Positions 41,297-50,275 of a stretch of DNA of 64,000 bases are shown here, piece after piece; positions within the stretch are counted from its first letter, which is position 1; each line of letters begins with the position of its first letter. The translations under genes were made by a program, and so were the position numbers. Location: assembly GCF_009604375.1 (NCBI RefSeq), contig NZ_WEGH01000002.1:1078073-1142072 (forward strand), in the 5' to 3' direction. The notes below the pieces were generated by a model, which saw nothing but the letters and a program-made list of their open reading frames with translations, was not told where the DNA came from and did not search any database. The stretch comes from Actinomadura macrotermitis. Lineage in GTDB: Bacteria > Actinomycetota > Actinomycetes > Streptosporangiales > Streptosporangiaceae.

Positions 41297-42047
41297 CCAG
41301 CGCGATGAACTCCTCCGGCCGCTCGAACAGCCCGACGTGGCCGGTGTCGAGCTCGGCGTAGGAGGCGCCGGGGATGGCGGTGTGGAACTCGCGGGCGTTC
41401 TGCACCGGGATGGTGGCGTCCTGCGTGCAGCCGACGACCAGGGTGGGCGCCTGGATCTGCGGCAGCAGGGGGCGGACGTCCAGCCGCAGGTTGAGGTCGA
41501 GCTGGCGCAGCGTGCCGGGGGTGGGCTTCATGTAGGCGGTGTTCTGCTCGACGGCCTCGCGCCCGATGCGGTTCAGGTGGTCGCGGCTGAACGCGGTGAA
41601 GGTGCCGAGGCGTCCGAACGCGGCGGGGACGCCCGCGATGTCGCGCCACACCGTCATCAGGTTGCGCAGGTACTCGTCGCCCGCGTGGCTCCACCCGGCG
41701 ACGGCGACCAGGCGGCGCACCAGGTCGGGCCGGGTGGCGGCGACGGCGGCGGTGACGGCCGCGCCGAGGGAGAACCCGACCACGTCCGCGGGGCCGGCGC
41801 CGGCGTCCTCGATGACGGCGGCGACCTGCGCGGCGAGGCCCTCGATGGTCAGCTCTCCGCCGTCGTCCTCGGCGGAGTCGCTGCCCGACAGGTCCGGCAG
41901 GATCACGGTGTGGCCGGCGGTGAAGGCGTCCAGCACGCCGAGCCACATGTCCGAGCCTCCGCCGGTGCCGTGCACCAGCACCAGGGCCGGCCCCGAACCC
42001 TCGACGCGGTAGCGGATACGCGCGTTCCCAACGGTGATCTCGGGCAT
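41277..42047 (-). CDS. Alpha/beta-fold hydrolase
   Basis: 256 residues. Oxyanion region LVLVHGTGGGSDMW, nucleophile elbow DVVGFSLGAAV, Asp in VVGCTQDATIPV and His in LDTGHVGLFERPEEF: a full Ser-Asp-His triad. A small cap lies between. Substrate unknown; the sequence resembles haloperoxidase-like or 3-oxoadipate enol-lactonase-like hydrolases. Confidence 0.87.
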   Translation of the reverse strand: MPEITVGNARIRYRVEGSGPALVLVHGTGGGSDMWLGVLDAFTAGHTVILPDLSGSDSAEDDGGELTIEGLAAQVAAVIEDAGAGPADVVGFSLGAAVTAAVAATRPDLVRRLVAVAGWSHAGDEYLRNLMTVWRDIAGVPAAFGRLGTFTAFSRDHLNRIGREAVEQNTAYMKPTPGTLRQLDLNLRLDVRPLLPQIQAPTLVVGCTQDATIPVQNAREFHTAIPGASYAELDTGHVGLFERPEEFIALVTGFLK

Positions 42048-42138
42048 GGTCCTCGGTTCCTCTCATCCGGTGATGAGCCGAGGTTTCCACCGCCTGCCGT
42101 GCCCTACTAGCGGACCCGTTTCCCTAGGATCGGCGGAC

Positions 42139-43284
42139 CTACGCTGCAGCGAGACGCCAGAGTGAGGTCGTCTCGGCAGCGCGCGCGCTGTAGAGGGCGT
42201 CGGTGGTGTCGGCGGCCTTCGGGTGGACGGGTTTGACGTCCATCCGGTCCACCACGCGCAGGCCTGCCGCGTCGAACAGGGCGAGCAGGTCGGCGCGGGG
42301 ACGCAGGCCGAGGTGCTCGGCGAGGTCGGACAGGATCAGCCAGCCCTCGCCGCCCGGTTCCAGGTGGTCCGGCAGGCCGGCGAGGAAGCCGCGCAGCATC
42401 CGCGAGTCCGGGTCGTAGACGGCGTGCTCCAGCGGCGAGCTGGGCTTGGCCGGCACCCACGGCGGATTGCACACGACCAGGGGTGCGCGTCCGGGCGGGA
42501 ACAGGTCGGTCTGCAGCAGCTCGATGTGGTCGGCGACACCGAGCCGGTCGAAGTTCTCTTGGGCGCAGGCAAGCGCGCGCGGGTCGAGGTCGGTGGCGAC
42601 CACTTGCGCCACGCCCCGCCGTACCAGGACGGCCGACAGCACACCCGTGCCCGTGCCGATGTCGAAAGCGCGGGTCGTCGCAGGCAATGGCGCCTCCGCG
42701 ACCAGGTCGACGTACTCGCCACGGACCGGGGAGAACACCCCGTAGTGCGGGTGGACGCGGTCGCCGCCCAGCGCGGGGATCGGCACGCCCTTGGCGCGCC
42801 ACTCGTGCGCGCCGATGAGGCCGAGCAGCTCGCGCAGCGACGCGACGTACGGCTCGTCGGACGGCCCGTACGCCTCGGTGCACGCCTCCTGCACATCCGG
42901 CGCACGCCGCAGTGCCACGACATGCCCCGCGTCGAACGGGATGAGCAGCATGCCGAGCATCCGCGCCCGCTGCGCGCGCGCTTGGCGGTGCAGGTGAAAC
43001 GCCTGCACGCCCTCCGGAACGGCTTTAGGACGCCGTTTGGGACGGTCCGCCCGCCGCGCCATCGCCTGCAGCAGCTGCCGCGCGTTCTGGAAGTCGCCCC
43101 GCCACAGCAGCGCGGTGCCCTCGCTGGCCATCCGGAACGCGGTGTCGGCCTGCATCCGGTCGTCGGCCACCACCACCCGGCGGGGCGGCGCCGCGCCGCT
43201 CTCGGACCGCCAGCGGGCCGAACGGTCCGCGTCGTCCTCGTGCCAGTGCAGCAACGGGGGTTCTTCCTGGGGCTTCACCTGCAC
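42139..43284 (-). CDS. Class I SAM-dependent methyltransferase (HemK/PrmC-like)
   Basis: 381 residues, GTG start. The N-terminal ~190 residues are family-specific (TAFRMASEGTALLWRGDFQN, MLLIPFDAGHVVALRR). The SAM fold follows: AFDIGTGTGVLSAVLVRRG (motif I), VVATDLDPRALACAQENFDR (motif II) and VVCNPPWVPAKPSSPLEHA. NPPW is the NPPY-type motif of enzymes that methylate amide or exocyclic nitrogens in proteins and nucleic acids. Exact substrate unknown. Confidence 0.83.
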   Translation of the reverse strand: MQVKPQEEPPLLHWHEDDADRSARWRSESGAAPPRRVVVADDRMQADTAFRMASEGTALLWRGDFQNARQLLQAMARRADRPKRRPKAVPEGVQAFHLHRQARAQRARMLGMLLIPFDAGHVVALRRAPDVQEACTEAYGPSDEPYVASLRELLGLIGAHEWRAKGVPIPALGGDRVHPHYGVFSPVRGEYVDLVAEAPLPATTRAFDIGTGTGVLSAVLVRRGVAQVVATDLDPRALACAQENFDRLGVADHIELLQTDLFPPGRAPLVVCNPPWVPAKPSSPLEHAVYDPDSRMLRGFLAGLPDHLEPGGEGWLILSDLAEHLGLRPRADLLALFDAAGLRVVDRMDVKPVHPKAADTTDALYSARAAETTSLWRLAAA

Positions 43285-43311
43285 GATCTTGTCATGGCAG
43301 GATCACCGCAA

Positions 43312-43686
43312 ATGATGAGACTTCCCGGACCATTGCACGTGGTCAACGAAGGCCTGGCCTTCCTGCTGGAGGTCTGCGCCCTCGGCCTCCTGTGCTGGTG
43401 GGGCTTCTCGACCGGCGGGAACGTGGCCCTGCACGTTCTGCTGGGCATCGGCGCGCCGCTGGCGGCGGCGGTGCTGTGGGGCCTGTTCGCGTCGCCCAAG
43501 GCCCGCCACGGCACGTCCCTGCCGGTCGTGCTGACGGTGAAGGCGCTGGTGTTCGGGGCCGCCGCCGTCGCGCTCGTCCCGCTCGGGCATCCGGTGCTCG
43601 CGGCCGTGTTCGCGGCCGTCGCGCTGGTCAACACCGTGCTCGCCACGCTGGACCGGGAGGCGGCGTTCCACCAGGCCCGCTCATGA
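43312..43686 (+). CDS. YrdB/DUF2568 membrane protein
   Basis: 124 residues from ATG 43312, with AGGA nine bases upstream; an in-frame ATG at 43294 is the alternative. Four hydrophobic segments: LHVVNEGLAFLLEVCALGLL, WWGFSTGGNVALHVLLGIGA, VLWGLFASPKAR, LTVKALVFGAAAVAL. The FxSPKA-type loop marks the DUF2568 family. Convergent with the next gene, overlapping by six bases. Confidence 0.85.
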   Translation: MMRLPGPLHVVNEGLAFLLEVCALGLLCWWGFSTGGNVALHVLLGIGAPLAAAVLWGLFASPKARHGTSLPVVLTVKALVFGAAAVALVPLGHPVLAAVFAAVALVNTVLATLDREAAFHQARS

Positions 43687-44532
43687 GGCCAGGTCCGCGC
43701 TGGACAGGTGCCGCGACGTCGCGGCCAGCTCGTGCAGCGCCTGCTCCGAGGGCGACCCGGGCTCGGCGGCGTAGAGCATCAGCCGGCTGAGGTCGGGGTC
43801 GCCGGGCAGGTGCAGCGTCTCGAACGGCAGCACCAGCCGCCCGACGTCCGGATGGTCGATGCGCGCCTCGCCGTGCGTCAGCTCGCCGACGTGGTGCGCC
43901 GCCCACATCCGGCCGAACCGCGGGCTGCGCTCGCGCAGCTCGGCGACCAGCGCGGCCAGGTCCCGGTCGTCGGGGTCCTGCCCCGACCGGAACCGCAGGT
44001 AGGCGACGTTGCGGCGGGCGACCGTGGCCCAGTTGTCGCCGAGCCGCGCCCGGTAGTCGTCGTTCAGGTGGATCTGGTGCGACCAGGTCCGCTCGCCGGG
44101 CGGGACGGCGGCCAGGTCCACGAACACCGCCGCCGTCAGCCGGTTCCACGCCACCACGTTCGTGTGGTGCCCGACGATGTAGGCGGGCGCGTGCGTGATC
44201 GAGTCCAGCAGGTGCTGCAGCGGCGCGCGCAGCCGGGGCGGCCCGGCGGGGCGCGGCCGTCGCCGCGGGTGCGCGAGGCGGTGCAGGTGGGCGTGCTCGT
44301 CGGGGTCCAGCCGCAGCGCGCGGGAGACCGCGTCCAGGATCTCGGCGGACACGTTGTCGGCGCCGCCCTGCTCCAGCCGGATGTAGTAGGCGACGCTCAC
44401 CCCGGCGAGCTGCGCCAGCTCCTCGCGGCGCAGCCCGGGGACGCGACGGCGGCCGCCGTAGTCGCGCAACCCGACGTCCGCGGGCTGGAGCCGGGCGCGA
44501 CGGGACTTCAGGAACTCCCCCAGGTCGGACAT
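43681..44532 (-). CDS. XRE regulator with MmyB-type ligand domain
   Basis: 283 residues from ATG 44532. Helix-turn-helix: LGEFLKSRRARLQPADVGLR, VPGLRREELAQLAGVSVAYY, IRLEQGGADNVSAEILDAVS. The C-terminal MmyB-like domain is HAPAYIVGHHTNVVAWNRLT, WATVARRNVAYLRFRSGQDP. These regulators typically repress a divergent dehydrogenase or exporter. Here the divergent MFS and SDR genes begin 79 bases away. Confidence 0.9.
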   Translation of the reverse strand: MSDLGEFLKSRRARLQPADVGLRDYGGRRRVPGLRREELAQLAGVSVAYYIRLEQGGADNVSAEILDAVSRALRLDPDEHAHLHRLAHPRRRPRPAGPPRLRAPLQHLLDSITHAPAYIVGHHTNVVAWNRLTAAVFVDLAAVPPGERTWSHQIHLNDDYRARLGDNWATVARRNVAYLRFRSGQDPDDRDLAALVAELRERSPRFGRMWAAHHVGELTHGEARIDHPDVGRLVLPFETLHLPGDPDLSRLMLYAAEPGSPSEQALHELAATSRHLSSADLAS

Positions 44533-44610
44533 GCGGCTTAGCCTGCCACTGCCGGTGGTACGCATGAGCGGGGGCTGGGTACCCGCCGCCCGCCGCGTGA
44601 TCGTGAAGGC

Positions 44611-45969
44611 ATGACCGCACTCGTTGAAGCCCCGCCACGGCGGGCCGCCGGGATGACCGCCCGGCAGAAGCTCGTCCTGACCCTGCTGCTCGGCGCGCAG
44701 TTCATGCTCGCCATCGACTTCTCCATCCTTAACGTCGCGCTGCCCGTCGTCGGCGAGGGCCTCGGCTTCGGCCTCGGCTCGCTGCAATGGATCGCGACCG
44801 CGTTCGCGCTGCCCGCCGCCGGGTTCACGCTGCTGTCCGGCCGCGTCGCCGACCTGTTCGGGCGTCGCCGGATGCTGCTGGCCGGCATGGCGCTGCTCGC
44901 GCTCGGCTCGCTGGTCGGCGGCCTCGCCACGTCCCCGGCGGTGCTGCTCACCGGCCGCGTCATGCAGGGGCTGGCGACCGCGATCGCGACGCCCGCGGCG
45001 CTGTCGCTGCTCACCACCTCGTTCCGTGAAGGGCCGCTGCGCACCCGCGCGCTCGGGCTGAGCGGCGCGCTGATGTCGGCCGGGTTCACCGTCGGCGCGG
45101 TGCTCGGCGGCGTGCTGACCGACCTGCTGAGCTGGCGCTGGGCGTTCCTGGTGAACGTGCCGGTCGCGGTGCTGATCCTGGCCGTCACCCCGCTGGTGGT
45201 CGCCGAGAGCCGCGCGCCGGGACGGCCCCGGCTGGACGTCCCCGGCGCGGTCACCGTGACCGGCGGGCTGCTCGCCCTCGTCTACGGGATCACCGTGCGG
45301 CCGTGGGCGATCGCGCTCGGCGCGGCGCTGCTGGCGGCGTTCGTGCTGATCGAGCGGCGGTCGGCGGCGCCGCTCGTCCCCTTGAAGGTGCTGTCGCGGC
45401 GGACGGTCGCCTGGGGCAACCTCGGCGGCTTCATCGCCTTCGCGACCGAGACCTCGCTGGTGTTCCTGATGACCCTCTACCTGCAGCAGGTCCTCGGCTA
45501 CTCGCCGCTCGCCACCGGCCTCGCGCTCGGCGTCCTCGGCGCCGGCACCTTCGCGGGCGGCCTGGCCGCACCGAGGATCATGGCGCGGTTCGGCGGGCGC
45601 GGCGCGCTGGCGTCCGGCCTGGTGCTGCAGGCCGCCGCGACGGCCGCGCTGCTCGGCCTCGGCGCCACCCACGGCGCGCTGCCGCTGCTGCTCGTCGCGA
45701 CCGCGGTCGGCGGGTTCGGCAACCTCGTCGCGATCGTGGCGTTCATGGGCACCGCCACCTCCGGGCTGCCCGACGCCGAGCAGGGCCTGGCCACCGGCCT
45801 GGCCACCCTCACCCAGCAGGTCGCGATCACCCTCGGCATCCCGGTGATGAGCGCGATCGCCACCACGGGAGGAACCGTCCTCGCCGGCGTCCACACCGCG
45901 ACGCTCGCCAACGCCGCGATCACCCTGGCGGGCGCCGCGCTCGTCGCCGTCCTGCTCCCCCGGAAGTGA
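44611..45969 (+). CDS. MFS drug:H+ antiporter, DHA2-like
   Basis: 452 residues with about fourteen hydrophobic segments. LLGAQFMLAIDFSILNVALP is the TM1 motif D1 of DHA2 exporters. LSGRVADLFGRRRMLLAGMA is motif A and GRVMQGLATAIATPAALSLL motif B. SAGFTVGAVLGGVLTDLLSW is motif C of antiporters. It likely exports a drug or metabolite. Diverges from the MmyB-type regulator; five bases before the SDR start. Confidence 0.92.
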   Translation: MTALVEAPPRRAAGMTARQKLVLTLLLGAQFMLAIDFSILNVALPVVGEGLGFGLGSLQWIATAFALPAAGFTLLSGRVADLFGRRRMLLAGMALLALGSLVGGLATSPAVLLTGRVMQGLATAIATPAALSLLTTSFREGPLRTRALGLSGALMSAGFTVGAVLGGVLTDLLSWRWAFLVNVPVAVLILAVTPLVVAESRAPGRPRLDVPGAVTVTGGLLALVYGITVRPWAIALGAALLAAFVLIERRSAAPLVPLKVLSRRTVAWGNLGGFIAFATETSLVFLMTLYLQQVLGYSPLATGLALGVLGAGTFAGGLAAPRIMARFGGRGALASGLVLQAAATAALLGLGATHGALPLLLVATAVGGFGNLVAIVAFMGTATSGLPDAEQGLATGLATLTQQVAITLGIPVMSAIATTGGTVLAGVHTATLANAAITLAGAALVAVLLPRK

Positions 45970-45974
45970 GCACC

Positions 45975-46730
45975 ATGGATCTGCGGCTGAAGGACAGGGT
46001 CTACATCGTCACCGGGGCGTCCGCCGGGATCGGCGCCGCCACCGCGAGCCTGCTCGCCGATGAGGGGGCGCGCGTCGTCGGCGTCGCCCGCGGCGGGACC
46101 GATCTCGCCGAGGACCTCACCGACCCCGGCGCCGCGCAGCGGATCGTGGACGCCGCGCTGGACCGGCACGGCCGCCTGGACGGCCTGGTCAACAACGCCG
46201 GCGCGCTGGAGTCGCGGATCGGGTTCCTGGACGTGACCGACGCGCAGTGGCACGCCGCCTTCGAGATCAACTTCCACGCGGCGGTGCGGATGGCGCGCGC
46301 CGCGCTGCCCGCCCTGATCGACCAGGGCGGCGGGAGCCTGGTGCACGTGGCCAGCGAGGCGGCCCGCTTCCCCGGCACGCCGCTGGTGGACTACGCCGCC
46401 GCCAAGACCGCGCTGCTGTCGGTGTCCAAGACCCTCGCCGGGGAGTTCGGGCGGTGCGCGATCCGCTCCAACGTCGTCCTGCCCGGCCCGACGCGGACCC
46501 GGATGTGGGACGGCTCTGGCGGCTTCGCCGAGCAGCTCGCCGACCAGTACGGGCTGCCGGTGGAGGAGGCCGTCGAGCGGTTCGTCACCCGGGAGCGGCG
46601 GCTGCCGACCGGGCGGCTCGGCACCGCCGGGGACGTCGCGCACGTCATCGCCTACCTGCTGTCGCCGCTCGCCGGGCAGGTCACCGGCGCCGAATGGGCC
46701 GTGGACGGCGGCGCGCTGCGCCAGCTGTGA
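45975..46730 (+). CDS. Short-chain dehydrogenase/reductase
   Basis: 251 residues from ATG 45975. Rossmann motif VTGASAGIGAATASLLADEG, NNAGALE, then Ser (HVASEAARFPG) and Tyr-x3-Lys (DYAAAKTALLS), all catalytic residues present, ending VTGAEWAVDGGALRQL. NAD(P)H-dependent oxidoreductase of unknown substrate. Co-transcribed with the MFS gene; followed by a bidirectional terminator. Confidence 0.92.
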   Translation: MDLRLKDRVYIVTGASAGIGAATASLLADEGARVVGVARGGTDLAEDLTDPGAAQRIVDAALDRHGRLDGLVNNAGALESRIGFLDVTDAQWHAAFEINFHAAVRMARAALPALIDQGGGSLVHVASEAARFPGTPLVDYAAAKTALLSVSKTLAGEFGRCAIRSNVVLPGPTRTRMWDGSGGFAEQLADQYGLPVEEAVERFVTRERRLPTGRLGTAGDVAHVIAYLLSPLAGQVTGAEWAVDGGALRQL

Positions 46731-46741
46731 GGCCGGTCGCG

Positions 46742-46766
46742 AGGGGCGTCCGGGCCGGACGCCCCT
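46742..46766. terminator. Bidirectional terminator
   Basis: AGGGGCGTCC-N5-GGACGCCCCT, ten perfect pairs, between the convergent SDR and NTF2-like genes. Confidence 0.75.
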
Positions 46767-46777
46767 CAAGGCGTGCT

Positions 46778-47137
46778 TCAGGCGGGGACCTTGTCCAGGA
46801 AGCCGTGCACCTTGTCGAACCGGCCGTCCTTGAGGACCGCGACGTCGAACCCGACCACCAGCGCCTCGCCGCCCGCCGGGCCGAGTTCCCAGGTGAAGCG
46901 GGCCAGGTCGTGGTGGGCGTCCACGGCGCCCGCCAGCGTGAACTCCAAGCCGGCGAACTGCTGCTGCGCCGCGCCGATGGTCGCGTCGATCGCGTCGCGG
47001 CCCTCGGCGACGCCGAGCGGGTCGGTGTAGACGGCCTCCTCGCTCCACAGCTCCTCGATCGCGGCGCGGCGCGCGGCGGGGTCCTGCTCGTTCCAGGTGG
47101 CGATGTACCGCTCGACCAGGGTGGTGATGTCGCTCAT
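46778..47137 (-). CDS. NTF2/SnoaL-like protein
   Basis: 119 residues. DITTLVERYIATWNEQDPAA, EELWSEEAVYTDPLG, GRDAIDATIGAAQQQFAG and GFLDKVPA match small actinobacterial NTF2-like proteins. No catalytic residues assigned. Diverges from the DMT transporter across 112 bases. Confidence 0.82.
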   Translation of the reverse strand: MSDITTLVERYIATWNEQDPAARRAAIEELWSEEAVYTDPLGVAEGRDAIDATIGAAQQQFAGLEFTLAGAVDAHHDLARFTWELGPAGGEALVVGFDVAVLKDGRFDKVHGFLDKVPA

Positions 47138-47249
47138 CTCATTCTCCGTTCAGCGTGTTCCTGCCGATGACCATGACTCTGCCGGGTCCGCCGCCGCAGA
47201 TCGATTACGTGGGAGGTCATGGTGGAAAGTCCGGATAAGGTCGGCGTCC

Positions 47250-48191
47250 ATGACGGTGTTGGAGGCCCGCCGGACGGGCGGCGCGGGCGCGGCCATCGGG
47301 CTCGGCGTGCTCGGGGCGCTGTTCTTCTCCGCCTCCTTCATCGCCAACCGCGTCATGGCCGTGGACGGCGGCGCCTGGGAGTGGAGCGCGTCGCTGCGCT
47401 TCCTGTACTCGCTGCCGATCTTCCTGGCGATCGTCGGCGCGCGCCGCGGCGTCCGCCCCGTGCTGGCCGCGCTGCGCGCCGCGCCCGGCCGCTGGGTCCT
47501 GTGGAGCACCGTCGGGTTCGGCCTGTTCTACGCGCCGCTCTGCCTGGCCGCCGACCTCGCGCCCGGCTGGATGGTCGCCGCCGCCTGGCAGCTCACCATC
47601 GTGTGCGGCATGGTCCTCGCGCCGTTCCTGTACGACGACCACCGGCGCCGGGTCCCCGCGAGCGGCGTCGCGCTGTCCGCGCTGATCCTGGCGGGGGTGT
47701 TCCTCACCCAGTTCGGCGGCTCCGGCGAGCTGTCCTGGGGCCTGGCCGGGGGAGTGCTGGCCGTGCTGGTCGCCGCGTTCGCCTACCCGGTCGGCAACCG
47801 CCGCACGATGGAGCTGGCCGGCGACGGCCTGGACACCTTCCAGCGGCTGCTGGCGATGTCGCTGGCGAGCCTGCCGTGCTGGCTCGCCGTCGCGCTCGCG
47901 GGCGCGGTGCGCGCCGGGCCGCCGACGACCGGGCAGCTCGGCACCACCCTGCTGGTCGCGATCAGCTCCGGCGTGATCGCGACGACGCTGTTCTTCGCCG
48001 CCACCCGCCGCGTCCGCGACCACCCGCTGCGGCTGGCCGCGGTGGAGGCCACCCAGGCCGCCGAGGTCGTCTTCGTCGCCCTGCTGGAACCCCTGCTGAC
48101 CAGCGCCGGAGCGCCCGCCGCGGTCGGCTGGGCGGGCATCGCCGCGATCACCGTCGGCGTGGGCCTCTACGCGTTCGCCGGGCGGCGTTGA
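47250..48191 (+). CDS. DMT-superfamily multidrug-resistance-type efflux transporter
   Basis: 313 residues from ATG 47250 with ten hydrophobic segments in two five-helix halves (AAIGLGVLGALFFSASFIAN, LYSLPIFLAIVGAR, GWMVAAAWQLTIVCGMVLAP, AVLVAAFAYPVGNRRTMEL, ATQAAEVVFVALLEPLL). The PVGNRR loop is typical of the multidrug-resistance DMT subgroup (EmrE-related). Substrate unknown. Confidence 0.85.
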   Translation: MTVLEARRTGGAGAAIGLGVLGALFFSASFIANRVMAVDGGAWEWSASLRFLYSLPIFLAIVGARRGVRPVLAALRAAPGRWVLWSTVGFGLFYAPLCLAADLAPGWMVAAAWQLTIVCGMVLAPFLYDDHRRRVPASGVALSALILAGVFLTQFGGSGELSWGLAGGVLAVLVAAFAYPVGNRRTMELAGDGLDTFQRLLAMSLASLPCWLAVALAGAVRAGPPTTGQLGTTLLVAISSGVIATTLFFAATRRVRDHPLRLAAVEATQAAEVVFVALLEPLLTSAGAPAAVGWAGIAAITVGVGLYAFAGRR

Positions 48192-48241
48192 TGTCGTTTT
48201 CCCGCTAGTGAACGGCGCCCACGTCGTCGATGCTGGGTGAC

Positions 48242-49711
48242 ATGCACGAAGACGTGGAACGTTGCGTACGGGCCGTCCAGTCCAAGGACGCCCGGTTCGA
48301 CGGCTGGTTCTTCACCGGCGTGGTCACCACCGGCATCTACTGCCGGCCGAGCTGCCCCGCGGTGCCGCCCAAGCCGTCCAACATGCGGTTCTACCCCAGT
48401 GCCGCCGCCGCGCAGCAGGCCGGGTTCCGGGCCTGCAAGCGGTGCCGCCCCGACACCAGCCCCGGCTCCCCCGAATGGAACCACCGGGCCGACGCCGTCG
48501 CCCGCGCCATGCGGCTGATCGCCGACGGCGTCGTCGACCGCGACGGCGTCCCCGGCCTCGCCGCCCGCCTCGGCTACAGCACCCGCCAGATCGAGCGGCA
48601 GCTGAACGCCGAGCTCGGCGCCGGTCCGCTCGCCCTCGCCCGCGCGCAGCGCGCGCAGACCGCGCGGCTGCTGATCGAGACGACCACGCTGCCGATGAGC
48701 GACGTGGCGTTCGCCGCCGGGTTCGCCAGCATCCGCGCGTTCAACGACACCGTCCGCGAGGTCTTCGCCCTCACCCCGACGCAGCTGCGCGACCGCGTCG
48801 CGCGCGGCGCCCCCGCCGCCGCGTCCGGGACGCTGTCGCTGCGGCTGCCGTTCCGCGCGCCGCTGACCCCCGACAACCTGTTCGGGCACCTGGCCGCGAC
48901 CGCCGTCCCCGGCGTCGAGGAATGGCGCGGCGGCGCGTACCGGCGCACGCTGCGGCTCCCGCACGGGCCCGGCATCGCGACGCTGCGGCCCACCCCCGAC
49001 CACGTCGCGTGCACGCTGCGGCTCGCCGACATGCGCGACCTCACCATCGCGATCAGCCGCTGCCGGCGGCTGCTGGACCTGGACGCCGACCCCGTCGCCG
49101 TGGACGACCTGCTGCGCGCCGACCCCGTCCTCGCGCCGCTGGTGGACAAGGCGCCCGGACGGCGCGTGCCGCGCACCGTGGACGCGGCCGAGTTCGCCGT
49201 CCGCGCCGTCCTCGGCCAGCAGGTCTCCACCGCCGCCGCCCGCACCCACGCCGCCCGGCTGGTGACCGCGCACGGCGAACCCGCCGACGACCCCGACGGC
49301 GGCCTCACCCACCTGTTCCCGACCCCGGACGCCCTCGCCGACCTCGACCCCGAGAAGCTGGCGTTCCCCAAGGCCCGCCGCGCGACCCTCACCGGCCTCG
49401 TCCGGGCCCTCGCCGGCGGCGAGATCGACCTCGGCCTCGGCTGCGACCGGGACGCCGCCCGCGCCCGCCTCGCCGGGCTGCCCGGCTTCGGCCCCTGGAC
49501 CGTCGAGATGATCGCGATGCGGGCGCTCGGCGACCCGGACGCGTTCGTCCCCGGCGACCTCGGCGTCCGCCTCGCCGCCGCCGAGCTCGGGCTGCCCGCC
49601 ACGCCCGCCGCCCTCACCCGCCGCGCCGCCGCCTGGCGGCCCTGGCGCGCCTACGCGGTGCAGTACCTGTGGGCGACCGGCGACCACCCCATCAACCACC
49701 TGCCCGCCTGA
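48242..49711 (+). CDS. alkA: DNA-3-methyladenine glycosylase AlkA with N-terminal Ada domain
   Basis: 489 residues from ATG 48242 (ATG 48230 also possible). Three parts are visible. An Ada-type zinc domain, RFDGWFFTGVVTTGIYCRPS...FRACKRCRPD, has the four Cys that bind zinc and accept methyl from phosphotriesters. An AraC-type helix-turn-helix includes DGVPGLAARLGYSTRQIERQ and MSDVAFAAGFASIRAFNDTV. A glycosylase follows, with FRAPLTPDNLFGHLAATAVP and HhH-GPD LPGFGPWTVEMIAMRALGDP, DAFVPGDLGVR (catalytic Asp). It senses alkylation and removes 3-methyladenine. Eleven bases precede ogt. Confidence 0.93.
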   Translation: MHEDVERCVRAVQSKDARFDGWFFTGVVTTGIYCRPSCPAVPPKPSNMRFYPSAAAAQQAGFRACKRCRPDTSPGSPEWNHRADAVARAMRLIADGVVDRDGVPGLAARLGYSTRQIERQLNAELGAGPLALARAQRAQTARLLIETTTLPMSDVAFAAGFASIRAFNDTVREVFALTPTQLRDRVARGAPAAASGTLSLRLPFRAPLTPDNLFGHLAATAVPGVEEWRGGAYRRTLRLPHGPGIATLRPTPDHVACTLRLADMRDLTIAISRCRRLLDLDADPVAVDDLLRADPVLAPLVDKAPGRRVPRTVDAAEFAVRAVLGQQVSTAAARTHAARLVTAHGEPADDPDGGLTHLFPTPDALADLDPEKLAFPKARRATLTGLVRALAGGEIDLGLGCDRDAARARLAGLPGFGPWTVEMIAMRALGDPDAFVPGDLGVRLAAAELGLPATPAALTRRAAAWRPWRAYAVQYLWATGDHPINHLPA

Positions 49712-49722
49712 AAGGAAGCACC

Positions 49723-50211
49723 ATGCGCCACCACACCGTCCTGGACAGCCCCGTCGGCCCCCTCACCCTCGTCGCCGACGACGACGGCATCACCGGCCTC
49801 TACATGGACCTGCAGCGGCACCGCCCACAGCAGGAGACCTTCGGCGGGCGCAACGACGACGACCCGCGCTTCGCCGCCGCCGCCGAGCAGCTCACCGCCT
49901 ACTTCGCGGGCGAGCTGACCACCTTCGACCTGCCGCTGTCCCTGCACGGCACGCCGTTCCAGCGCACCGTCTGGGAGGCGCTGCAGACCATCCCCTACGG
50001 AGAGACCGTCAGCTACGGGCAGCTCGCCCAGGAGATCGGCAAGCCGAGCGCGTCGCGCGCGGTGGGCCTGGCCAACGGCAAGAACCCGGTCGGCGTGATC
50101 GTCCCCTGCCACCGCGTCGTCGGGTCCACCGGCGGCCTCACCGGCTACGGCGGCGGGCTGGAGCGCAAGCGCTTCCTGCTGGACTTCGAGAAGGGCGCCG
50201 CACTGTTCTGA
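49723..50211 (+). CDS. ogt: Methylated-DNA--protein-cysteine methyltransferase
   Basis: 162 residues, ATG behind AAAGGAAG. Active site IVPCHRVVGSTGGLTGYGGG with the acceptor Cys, helix-turn-helix SYGQLAQEIGKPSASRAVGL and the Asn-hinge ANGKNPVGV. It removes alkyl groups from O6 of guanine by suicide transfer. Second gene of the alkylation-repair pair; the beta-clamp paralogue starts 65 bases after its stop. Confidence 0.95.
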   Translation: MRHHTVLDSPVGPLTLVADDDGITGLYMDLQRHRPQQETFGGRNDDDPRFAAAAEQLTAYFAGELTTFDLPLSLHGTPFQRTVWEALQTIPYGETVSYGQLAQEIGKPSASRAVGLANGKNPVGVIVPCHRVVGSTGGLTGYGGGLERKRFLLDFEKGAALF

Positions 50212-50275
50212 CCGGACTGTCAGTCCCTGTGATTACAGTCGGCGACGAGTACCCGTCCTAGCGAGGAGCACGTCA